NCBI GenBank assembly: GCA_013202635.1
Contig: JABMRO010000446.1
Location: forward strand, 1-13,122
From: Planctomycetota bacterium
Lineage (GTDB): Bacteria > Planctomycetota > Phycisphaerae > Sedimentisphaerales > Anaerobacaceae
DNA: 13,122 nt
Direction: 5' to 3'
This document shows positions 8,301-13,122 of this stretch, in pieces; within the stretch, counting starts at the first letter, position 1, and every line of letters starts with the position of its first letter. A program made the position numbers and the translations under genes. The notes below the pieces were generated by a model. The model was not told the DNA's origin and searched no databases. It saw nothing but the letters and a program-made list of their open reading frames with translations.

Positions 8301-10113
8301 CGTCCTTGTCTTCGAGCCATTCCTGGAGCTGCCCGTGCTGTCCGATTTGGTTCGGTGAGATTTGGCTTCGCAGCTCGGTCAATTTTAGGCGGAAATCCGT
8401 ATCAACGCCGAGCGTTTTGGAGGCCTCGATACAGTTGGTGAACAAATCACGAATGATTTGATGGTCCATCGTCGGCCCGGCGACAAGTCCGCCAATTTCC
8501 GGCGAGTTGGAAGGCGTGCTTATCAACCAGCCTGTCTTCGGATCCTTAATGAGAAAATCGACAAAAAACATCGCCGCCTCTTTCATTATGGGATATGCTT
8601 TCTCTTTGAGAAATTTTTTGTCGCCGCCGAACAGGTAATGCTCCCAGAGGTCCTGGCAGAGCCACGCCCCGCCGGTTACCCATATGCCGTGGTTGGAGTG
8701 ATTGATTGGCGCCGTACCGCGCCAGATGTCGGTGTTGTGGTGCAGTACCCATCCCCGGCATCCGTAGTGTGCCTGTGCGGTTTTACGTCCCGACTGAGCC
8801 ATGTCTTCGAGCATATCGAACAACGGCAGGTGACACTCGGACAGGTTGGTTACCTCAGCCGGCCAGTAGTTCATCTCCGTGTTGATGTTGGTTGTCCATT
8901 TGCTGTCCCAGGGCGGGTCGATTTTATCGTTCCAGATACCCTGTAGGTTCGCCGGTTGGCTTCCCGGCCGGGAGCTTGCAATAAGCAGATAGCGACCGAA
9001 CTGGAAGTACAACTCCACTAATTGAGGGTCATTCTGCCCGGCGAAGTTTTCGATGCGCTGGTCGGTGGGTTGTTTGCTTGCCTCAGTAGTACCAAGGTCG
9101 AATTCAACCCTGCGGAACAGACTGCGATGGTCGGCTATATGCGCCTTGCGTAAACTGTTGTATCTTTTGTCGGCAGCAGCTTCGAGAGCCTGCCGGCAGA
9201 CTCTCGCCGGCTCGCCGCTGACATCCCTGAAGTTCCTGAAGCTGGTGGCGGCGGTGAGTATAAGTGTTACCTCATTGGCTCCCCTAACGTCTATCTTTTC
9301 GGAATCAACAGTAAGTTTGCCGCCCTTGGCTTTCGCAAATAATTGCGCTTCGAACTTCAACACGCTGGGTCTTTTGAGCTTCGTTCGACTTTCTGTGTAC
9401 TCATGAAGCCGGCCTCGCAATGCTAATTTGTTTTTATCCGCTACGAGGGTTCTGGTATCCGGATGAGGGCTGTCTAATTTGGCGCTGAATGTCAGTTGTC
9501 CGGGCTTGTCGCAGCTCAGATGCACAACAATCACCTGGTCCGGAAAGCTGGAGAAAACTTCGCGTCTGAAAGTCGTTTTGCCGATGCGATAGCTGACTTT
9601 TGCGATACCTGCATCGATGTCCAGTTCCCGGTGATAATCGACCGGCTCTTCGTGGTCCGGAAAGTACAGATGTAAATCGCCGAACGGCTGATATTTTTCC
9701 TGCCGCAGCGGCACGCTCATCATGTGCTCCATCGCCAGTTGTTCAGCCTCGCGCTGTTTGCCTTCGAACAGAAGCTTGCGGACAATCGGCAGGTACTCGA
9801 CAGCTCCTTCGTGCTGATATTCGTGCGGCTCACCGGTCCACAACGTGTCGTCGTTGAACTGGAGTTGTTCGTGGTCTGTGCCGCCGAAGACCATAGCTCC
9901 AAGACGTCCGTTTCCGACCGGCAGAGCTTCTGTCCATTTCTGCGCGGGTTGCCGATACCACAGTTTAAGGTCGCCCCACTTGTCCGTACTACCCTGCCCG
10001 GCATAGCTAATCGAACATCCTGCTGTTATCAAAAAGATTAAGAAGTAAAAAATAAGTGACGATTTTTGAGTTGCTCGGATTGTTGCTGTTGGTTTTACTT
10101 TTTCACCTTTCAT
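5374..10113 (-). CDS. Secreted tandem GH95-GH95 glycosidase (alpha-L-fucosidase/galactosidase family)
   Basis: A 1579-residue protein with two complete GH95 units in one uninterrupted frame; ordinary members have one unit of about 750-800 residues. The N-terminus has a basic region, a hydrophobic core (about 19-30) and the lipobox-like TAGC (Cys33), so it is probably a lipoprotein. SYA just after it could instead be a signal peptidase I site. Unit 1 spans about 46-808 and unit 2 about 819-1579; both begin [21 protein letters not shown]. By comparison with bifidobacterial AfcA, both keep the water-activating Asn pair (N409/N411; N1169/N1171), the acid Glu (E539; E1299) and the Asp in FQIDGNFGG (D696; D1467), so both look active. 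GH95 enzymes invert alpha-1,2-L-fucosides; some prefer L-galactosides. The start has AAGGAG five bases upstream. It lies 28 bp after the unknown membrane gene and 9 bp before the M50 gene. Confidence 0.93.
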   Translation of the reverse strand: MKGEKVKPTATIRATQKSSLIFYFLIFLITAGCSISYAGQGSTDKWGDLKLWYRQPAQKWTEALPVGNGRLGAMVFGGTDHEQLQFNDDTLWTGEPHEYQHEGAVEYLPIVRKLLFEGKQREAEQLAMEHMMSVPLRQEKYQPFGDLHLYFPDHEEPVDYHRELDIDAGIAKVSYRIGKTTFRREVFSSFPDQVIVVHLSCDKPGQLTFSAKLDSPHPDTRTLVADKNKLALRGRLHEYTESRTKLKRPSVLKFEAQLFAKAKGGKLTVDSEKIDVRGANEVTLILTAATSFRNFRDVSGEPARVCRQALEAAADKRYNSLRKAHIADHRSLFRRVEFDLGTTEASKQPTDQRIENFAGQNDPQLVELYFQFGRYLLIASSRPGSQPANLQGIWNDKIDPPWDSKWTTNINTEMNYWPAEVTNLSECHLPLFDMLEDMAQSGRKTAQAHYGCRGWVLHHNTDIWRGTAPINHSNHGIWVTGGAWLCQDLWEHYLFGGDKKFLKEKAYPIMKEAAMFFVDFLIKDPKTGWLISTPSNSPEIGGLVAGPTMDHQIIRDLFTNCIEASKTLGVDTDFRLKLTELRSQISPNQIGQHGQLQEWLEDKDDPKNQHRHVSHLFGLHPGKEITRRGTPELFAAARKSLQFRGDGGTGWSMGWKVNFWARFEDGDHAYKMLSSLLTPRRMFPNMFDAHPPFQIDGNFGGTAGIAEMLLQSHAGELHLLPALPSVWQSGYIKGLRARGGFEMDIEWKNGKLNKATILSKLGGKCRVRSATPVGLKSGWFGGPKVKTVEPEVIEFETKAGKTYVISAKGKIAGEDPDTWNKLKLWYRKPAQKWTEALPVGNGRLGAMVFGTVETEQLQLNEDTLWAGHPIERDRVGAHKHLAEARKLIFEGKYAEGQRIMQREFMGPRIIRSYQTLGDLKLQFKTSQFTTDYRRQLDLDTAIASVSYRADGAAFTREVFASPVDQCIVVRLSCDKPAMITFDANLSRPENFTVETIAPDRIVMKGQAEQDGEHKGVKYETYLRIIPDGGRLTVTDDGLRLENADTATLLIVAATSYRGDNPKTLCEKQMSSAVKKKYSKLRQEHIKEHRRLFRRVALNLVDTDTTDQPTDERLNAMKDGADDPQLCALYFQFGRYLLISSSRPGCMPANLQGIWNNHIKAPWNSDYHININVQMNYWPAEVTNLSECHKPFFDLVSNLRPRGRKTAKDVYGCRGFVAHHTTDAQWWTSPIGNVGYGMWPTGAAWCCQHLWEHYLFGGDREFLSKRAYPVMKEAAEFFLDYLVEDTKTGKLVSGPSISPENRFRTPDGKNSNLTMGPAMDQQIIYDLFTNCIEAAEVLGIDDEFTKQVKDFRRNLAGPQIGSDGRLLEWNEELEEPEPGHRHVSHLFALHPGRQISPTGTPKLAEAARKSLEYRLSHGGGHTGWSRAWIINFWARLLDGDTAGENVLALLRKSTLPNLFDTHPPFQIDGNFGGTAGIAEMLLQSHAGEIHLLPTLPKAWTNGSFRGLRARGGFEVDVTWNNGKLTNSTIRSDLGKICTVRTGVPVEIQYKGKLIKTVVPEQNVVRFETRPGRTYSVLAKN
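5377..7659 (-). repeat. GH95 internal duplication, unit 2
   Basis: Second unit of the duplication, about 761 residues. It is joined to unit 1 by a short linker (about 809-818, [10 protein letters not shown]) with no separate signal sequence. It has the more canonical acid-Glu loop PSISPENRF (1294-1302), followed by an extra segment before MGPAMDQQ. The counterpart of HHNTDIW reads HHTTDAQWW (1218-1226). The C-terminal beta domain ends [15 protein letters not shown], parallel to the end of unit 1. It would probably fold as an independent enzyme. Confidence 0.85.
7690..9978 (-). repeat. GH95 internal duplication, unit 1
   Basis: First unit of the in-frame duplication, about 763 residues with an offset near 773 residues from unit 2. 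It has the full GH95 order: N-terminal beta domain, helical barrel and C-terminal beta domain ending near [15 protein letters not shown]. The acid-Glu loop is [19 protein letters not shown] (534-552), which lacks the Asn after PE and is about nine residues shorter than in unit 2. The loop after the Cys-Arg-Gly motif is HHNTDIW (458-464). Most synonymous positions differ from unit 2, so the duplication is old, but short perfect matches remain, such as 20 bp at 8621-8640 and 6341-6360. Confidence 0.85.
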
Positions 10114-10141
10114 ACCGGCTCCTTGTCATAATAAGCCTTGT

Positions 10142-10891
10142 TTATATTGCAGCATTTTGGTTGTTCGCATAATGTATTGGCGCCCGCTCGGGAAATTTTA
10201 TTATAGTGTCATCTGCAGAATCTTTAATCAGGAAAAAGGCCTGTTGGTGTTGGTTGTCCAAAAAATCGTTGATGCCTTTGCTTTTGACTTGTGCGATAAT
10301 CTGAATGCTGGTTTCTATCAACTGATTTTCTTCGAAATTCAGATTTTTTACGATTTGTTTGAAGGCCTGCTCGGCCATCTCGGGATCGTCCATAATTTGC
10401 TGCACTTCGATATCGAGCCGGTGATTGTGCGGCAGCTTTGCTGTACCGAAAATTAAAATTAGCGAGGTTTTAGGGTTTTCTATGTGTGCCCAGTCAAAAG
10501 TGAGGATGTCTTTTCTTATCTGCTCCACTTTTACAATCTCACCTTCAACATCAAATGCCTTTTGCACAAAAAGGGTCTGTGGGTCGGTTGTCTCAGTGGC
10601 TAAGACGTACCGGCAGCGGGCTTTGGCGGTGGGACTGTTGGAACCGGGGGCGAAGATACTGCTTAAATAAAAGGCATTTTCGTAATACCTCCATTGCTTT
10701 TCGCTTTTCCATCCGTTGCCGTCCGGCATTGATATTGATAAGCCGGTACGAGTTAATTTTATCGGCTCCGAAAGCAAAATAGCAGATTTTGAAAAGACTA
10801 TAATGCGGGCGATGAGCAGTGCGATAACAAAAAGACCCAACAGGGCAATTTTGTCACCCCCTATCTTGCTTATATCATAACTTTTGTCCAT
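10142..10891 (-). CDS. Hypothetical single-pass membrane protein
   Basis: I do not recognise the family. From the ATG at 10891 it is 249 residues. A hydrophobic segment (LLGLFVIALLIARIIVF, about residues 17-33) near the N-terminus is followed by a soluble, mixed alpha/beta domain of about 200 residues (GLSISMPDGNGW and onward). I see no cysteine pairs, zinc sites or catalytic motif. The topology suggests an anchored extracytoplasmic domain. The frame extends to a TTG at 10930 (262 residues). Neither start has a convincing ribosome site: the TTG is preceded only by GGGG from the end of the adjacent inverted repeat. ATG is preferred on codon grounds. The stop lies 28 bp before the GH95 start, so the two are probably co-transcribed. 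A weak promoter match (TTGCAA, 17 bases, TAGTAT) overlaps the region between the two possible starts. Confidence 0.7.
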   Translation of the reverse strand: MDKSYDISKIGGDKIALLGLFVIALLIARIIVFSKSAILLSEPIKLTRTGLSISMPDGNGWKSEKQWRYYENAFYLSSIFAPGSNSPTAKARCRYVLATETTDPQTLFVQKAFDVEGEIVKVEQIRKDILTFDWAHIENPKTSLILIFGTAKLPHNHRLDIEVQQIMDDPEMAEQAFKQIVKNLNFEENQLIETSIQIIAQVKSKGINDFLDNQHQQAFFLIKDSADDTIIKFPERAPIHYANNQNAAI

Positions 10892-10935
10892 ATAAGCGGT
10901 AATACTAATTGCCGGGCGCTTTTTTTGCAAGCTTA

Positions 10936-10998
10936 CCCCGTTAGAAATTACAACGGGATAAATTAAGAATATGATAAAAAAGAGGATTTCTAACGGGG
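10936..10998. repeat. 63-bp MITE-like inverted-repeat element flanked by CTTA
   Basis: The left end CCCCGTTAGAAAT (10936-10948) and right end ATTTCTAACGGGG (10986-10998) are perfect 13-bp inverted repeats enclosing 37 AT-rich bases. CTTA occurs immediately outside each end (10932-10935 and 10999-11002), as a target-site duplication would. An inner AACGGG (10952-10957) can also pair with the left arm, which may give alternative hairpins. The element has no coding capacity. It could be a miniature inverted-repeat transposable element, a REP-like dispersed palindrome, or a structured leader or terminator for the membrane-protein gene whose possible TTG start lies just outside it. Only one copy is present in this window. 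Confidence 0.55.
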
Positions 10999-11206
10999 CT
11001 TACCCATTAAAACTTCCTGCTTTTGCCTGAGAAAACAAAGGTTATAGGACATGTGCTCCGGGCCTGCCGGGTGTGAGTCTATACTAAATAAGTGTGGGAT
11101 TTTTAGTGGAAAATGCCAATTGCCACAAGTTTAATGTAAAACTTTTGTTGTTTATAGCCGATTTATATATATATTTTCTAAGGGAGGTCCTTTATAGGAG
11201 GAATGG

Positions 11207-11227
11207 ATGCCAAAAAAAGCCCCTTAA
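11207..11227 (+). other. Possible leader mini-ORF (MPKKAP)
   Basis: A perfect AGGAGG (11196-11201) is followed after 5 bases by ATG (11207) and a six-codon frame ending in TAA. An overlapping ATG at 11203 gives a ten-codon frame (MDAKKSPLRH) but sits only one base from the same site. Neither is in frame with the PilZ gene, which starts 43 bases later. The ribosome site is stronger than that of most real genes in the window, which is why it is listed. It may be a regulatory leader peptide or chance. Confidence 0.25.
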
Positions 11228-11257
11228 GACACTAAAAACCTTGTATATGCGTTCAGC

Positions 11258-11265
11258 AGGAGAGG
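11258..11265 (+). promoter_or_regulatory. Ribosome binding site deciding the PilZ gene start
   Basis: AGGAGAGG lies 5 to 8 bases before the ATG at 11271. The frame is open upstream to a GTG at 11094, but that start and the ATG at 11247 have no such site, and the upstream translation is not PilZ-like. The site therefore supports 11271 as the start. Confidence 0.65.
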
Positions 11266-11270
11266 TTGAT

Positions 11271-12170
11271 ATGAATAATAGGGTAATGGTGCTGCGCGGT
11301 GATGAGCCGGAGAAAATCCTGCGGACCGCGATTAACAAACAAATAATTGCCATTATGTCATATTTGTCAAAGGGCAAATGGCACGTCGCAAAGGTGCTGC
11401 TGACCGAGTTCGTGGGCGACAGAATAAGTATAGACAGTGCCGCCCCAAAGAAGAAGCAGCACCCGCTGAATATACAGCCTAACCAGCCGGTCGGCATATC
11501 CTTCAAATATGAATACGGAAAGTTTGTTTTTGATACGACTGTGGTTGCTCTTGAGCCGTCGTCTGCTCTGGAGGCGGACCAGGGATGGGGTGGAACAATA
11601 ATACTCGCGGTGCCGGACCGGATAGAAGTGGTACAGAGGAGAAGCTATTTCCGTGTGGATGTGCCGCAATCGCTGAATGTAAAGGTCGTGCTGTGGCATC
11701 GTGGCAGCAGGCATCAGGCCAAAAAACAGATACAAAATGCTGCAGATGAGCAAGTACACGATTATTGTCAGGGCAGGCTTGTTGACATTTCCGCTGGCGG
11801 CGCGCAGGTTATAGTTCCCTATCCGAACGAAAAGGAGTTTCCTGCGTCTATCAGGCGTGATTCTAAGGGCGATATATCGAGGAGTTTTCATGCAGGAGAG
11901 CTGGACTTCAGGAAGGGTCAGTTTGTTGGGATGCGATTTACGCCTATGCCTTATGAAACACCTTTGATGATCAGTGCCCAGATTAGAACTATCCTGCCGA
12001 CTTCAGACGGCAATAGTGCCTCTATCGGATTGCAGATTGTTGGTCTGGAGGCAAGCCCTGAAGGCCGTGAAGTTCTGTCGCGACTTATCGGTGTTGTCGA
12101 GCAGTATTATCAGATAAATCAAACCGGCGCCAGGCAGCAGGATATACAGCCGGCACTGAACATAGTGTAA
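11271..12170 (+). CDS. PilZ-domain c-di-GMP receptor protein with YcgR-like N-terminal domain
   Basis: A 299-residue soluble protein expected to bind the second messenger cyclic di-GMP. The PilZ signature is complete: the arginine motif RRSYFR (residues 123-128) at the domain entrance and DISAGG (172-177), the D/N-x-S-x-x-G motif. Residues from about 15 to 120 form a beta-rich domain that leads directly into the RR motif (TIILAVPDRIEVVQRR), the arrangement of YcgR-type proteins with a PilZN/YcgR_2 domain. A charged insertion (about 144-165) lies between the two PilZ motifs, and the C-terminus is polar. Family members alter flagellar motor function, exopolysaccharide synthesis or gene expression; no flagellar or cellulose genes are visible here to decide. 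It is divergent from the membrane-protein gene and converges on the phosphatidylserine synthase gene, and appears to be a single-gene unit. Confidence 0.88.
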   Translation: MNNRVMVLRGDEPEKILRTAINKQIIAIMSYLSKGKWHVAKVLLTEFVGDRISIDSAAPKKKQHPLNIQPNQPVGISFKYEYGKFVFDTTVVALEPSSALEADQGWGGTIILAVPDRIEVVQRRSYFRVDVPQSLNVKVVLWHRGSRHQAKKQIQNAADEQVHDYCQGRLVDISAGGAQVIVPYPNEKEFPASIRRDSKGDISRSFHAGELDFRKGQFVGMRFTPMPYETPLMISAQIRTILPTSDGNSASIGLQIVGLEASPEGREVLSRLIGVVEQYYQINQTGARQQDIQPALNIV

Positions 12171-12294
12171 GTACGCTCGTCGAGGCGAAGGTCCCGCCGC
12201 GGCCCGGCTTCTGGGCTGTTCAGACGCTCTTTGTCGTCCCTCATCACTAATGCAGGAGTTACCTGTACTCTTAGGCATCTTTGTGTGCTTTGTT

Positions 12295-13122
12295 TTAGTC
12301 TTCAACTCTGCTCGCTACTTCTTCCTTGTCGGCGATTTGGTCTGTGTTGACATTCGTCAAAGCTGAATGTGCCGCCGTTACGATGTTGTGTTTTTTGCGG
12401 ATTACTTTGTAATAAAACCATTTCACAAAGCTGCTTGCTGCAAAGCCGCAAAATATCAGCACCATAGCCGCCTGTATGTAGATAACGAATGCAAGGAGCA
12501 GCAGCATTCTTATAAGATACGTAAATGGCTTCCTGCCCCTTAGATACTGGTTCAGGACGTGCGGATATCTAAGCCTGCTGACCATCAGCACAGCTACCCC
12601 AAGGGCAAGAAACGGCAGTACGTAAATAATTACATTCATTGTTGGGAGTGTTTCCTGATGGAGTATTACCAGGCTGACTATTACCCCCGCGGCCGCGGGC
12701 GTTGGCAGGCCTATAAAACTCATATGGGCGGATTCGTCTTCCTCGTTTTCCACGTTGAACCTGGCTAATCGAATGGCCGCACAGCTTATATATCCTGCTG
12801 CTGCCAGCCAGATGAAACGTTGGAGAAAAGTTTCTATGGCGGGATTAAGCCCGGCAAACTCGGCCAGCTTGTATTCCAGAACTTTCAGCATCAAAAATGC
12901 CGGCGCCACACCGAAGCTGATTATATCGCAGAGGCTGTCGAGCTGGCCGCCGAAGCTGGAGGTGCTCAGGTGCATTCGTGCCAATCGGCCGTCGAGCATA
13001 TCGGCAATCATTGCCAGCAGTATCATATAGCCTGACATCGCAAAGTAAGAAAACTGTCCGAGGCCGAGCTTTGCCCCTTTGCCGGCAAAGACAATGGCCG
13101 TGAAACCACATACGCCGTTGAG
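12295..13122 (-). CDS. pssA: CDP-diacylglycerol-serine O-phosphatidyltransferase (phosphatidylserine synthase), N-terminus outside window
   Basis: Integral membrane enzyme that makes phosphatidylserine from CDP-diacylglycerol and serine. The frame stays open through the window end, giving 275 visible residues; the ATG at 13038 is internal, because the residues before it (LNGVCGFTAIVF) are the usual first helix after the 'PN.LTLLN' start. The CDP-alcohol phosphotransferase signature D-x2-D-G-x2-A-R-x8-G-x3-D-x3-D is intact at 12925-13002. It is followed by DSLCDIISFGVAPA, the form typical of the Bacillus-type PssA rather than PgsA. Several hydrophobic segments follow, then a polar C-terminal tail of about 35 residues. 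The neighbour usually found upstream, phosphatidylserine decarboxylase, would lie outside the window. It converges with the PilZ gene across 124 bp in which no strong terminator is evident. Confidence 0.93.
   Translation of the reverse strand, partial: LNGVCGFTAIVFAGKGAKLGLGQFSYFAMSGYMILLAMIADMLDGRLARMHLSTSSFGGQLDSLCDIISFGVAPAFLMLKVLEYKLAEFAGLNPAIETFLQRFIWLAAAGYISCAAIRLARFNVENEEDESAHMSFIGLPTPAAAGVIVSLVILHQETLPTMNVIIYVLPFLALGVAVLMVSRLRYPHVLNQYLRGRKPFTYLIRMLLLLAFVIYIQAAMVLIFCGFAASSFVKWFYYKVIRKKHNIVTAAHSALTNVNTDQIADKEEVASRVED

Larger units (their letters stand above)
10892..11270. other. Non-coding intergenic region between the divergent membrane-protein and PilZ genes
   Basis: About 380 bp with no convincing full-length gene. 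It holds the 63-bp inverted-repeat element (10936-10998), then a GC-rich patch with CCGG repeats (about 11057-11071). A possible plus-strand -10 box TATACT is at 11080-11085, without a good -35. A direct repeat TGCCA-AT-TGCCA lies at about 11114-11125, and a hairpin-forming pair AAGTTT/AAACTT at 11127-11132 and 11139-11144. An AT-rich tract at about 11161-11178 is followed by two strong Shine-Dalgarno-like sites, GGGAGG (11182-11187) and AGGAGG (11196-11201), before the real ribosome site of the PilZ gene. I do not recognise a known riboswitch here. Confidence 0.6.

Noticed and set aside
5374..10113. Reading the GH95 gene as two genes or an assembly artefact
   Set aside because: A single frame with no stop runs through both units, unit 2 lacks its own signal sequence and start region, and the copies differ at many synonymous sites.
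11094..11270. In-frame N-terminal extension of the PilZ gene from a GTG at 11094
   Set aside because: The translated 59 residues are unlike any PilZ protein, there is no ribosome site at the GTG, and an AGGAGAGG site precedes the ATG at 11271.
11000..11270. Possible c-di-GMP riboswitch ahead of the PilZ gene
   Set aside because: I looked for the conserved GEMM core and its paired stems and did not find them; only short, unconvincing stems are present.
11367..11891. 174-residue open frame antisense to the PilZ gene
   Set aside because: Shadow of a well-supported gene on the other strand, with no recognisable motifs or ribosome site.
12251..12267. Hairpin TGCAGG-AGTTA-CCTGTA between the convergent PilZ and pssA genes as a terminator
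   Set aside because: The stem is only six pairs including a wobble, and no uninterrupted T run follows, so it is too weak to call.
12003..12305. 100-residue minus-strand frame overlapping the PilZ 3' end and running into the pssA end
   Set aside because: Low-complexity composition, overlaps two real genes and shows no family features.

Overview
The window looks like chromosomal DNA of a carbohydrate-degrading Gram-negative bacterium, most likely from the Planctomycetota (Phycisphaerae-like). This lineage call is inference. It rests on an adenylosuccinate lyase that resembles the animal enzyme closely, a lipobox-bearing giant glycosidase, and mid-range base composition. There are ten protein genes, two of them cut by the window edges, and no rRNA, tRNA, CRISPR array or transposase.

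Layout. Positions 1-657 (+) hold the 3' end of a GH140/DUF4038-like glycosidase. It faces pyrE (orotate phosphoribosyltransferase), which is the last of a minus-strand run of four genes. Read in transcription order these are an aldo/keto reductase, purB, a short-chain dehydrogenase and pyrE (4494 down to 714). The first three are separated by only 8-14 bp, and a good sigma70-like promoter lies at 4543-4571. A second minus-strand cluster runs from about 10.9 kb to 4.67 kb: a single-pass membrane protein of unknown function, a 1579-residue secreted protein made of two complete GH95 (alpha-L-fucosidase family) units in tandem, and a small site-2-type M50 protease whose ribosome binding site overlaps the glycosidase stop codon. 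A roughly 380-bp non-coding stretch follows. It carries a 63-bp element with perfect 13-bp inverted ends flanked by CTTA on both sides. Beyond it lies a plus-strand PilZ-domain (c-di-GMP receptor) gene, converging on the truncated phosphatidylserine synthase gene at the right edge.

How the genes fit together. The two glycosidases suggest growth on complex plant or algal polysaccharide containing L-fucose or L-galactose. GH140 and GH95 enzymes are both known from bacterial breakdown of the pectin rhamnogalacturonan II, but here they are on opposite strands with housekeeping genes between them, so the link is only suggestive. purB, pyrE and the phosphatidylserine synthase gene are core metabolism.

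I see no complete novel defence or mobile system. The strongest oddities are the GH95-GH95 duplication within one polypeptide with diverged active-site loops, the coupled M50 protease, the 63-bp MITE-like element, a Pro-to-Ala change in the PurB signature loop, and a short-chain dehydrogenase with non-standard motifs and C-terminus.
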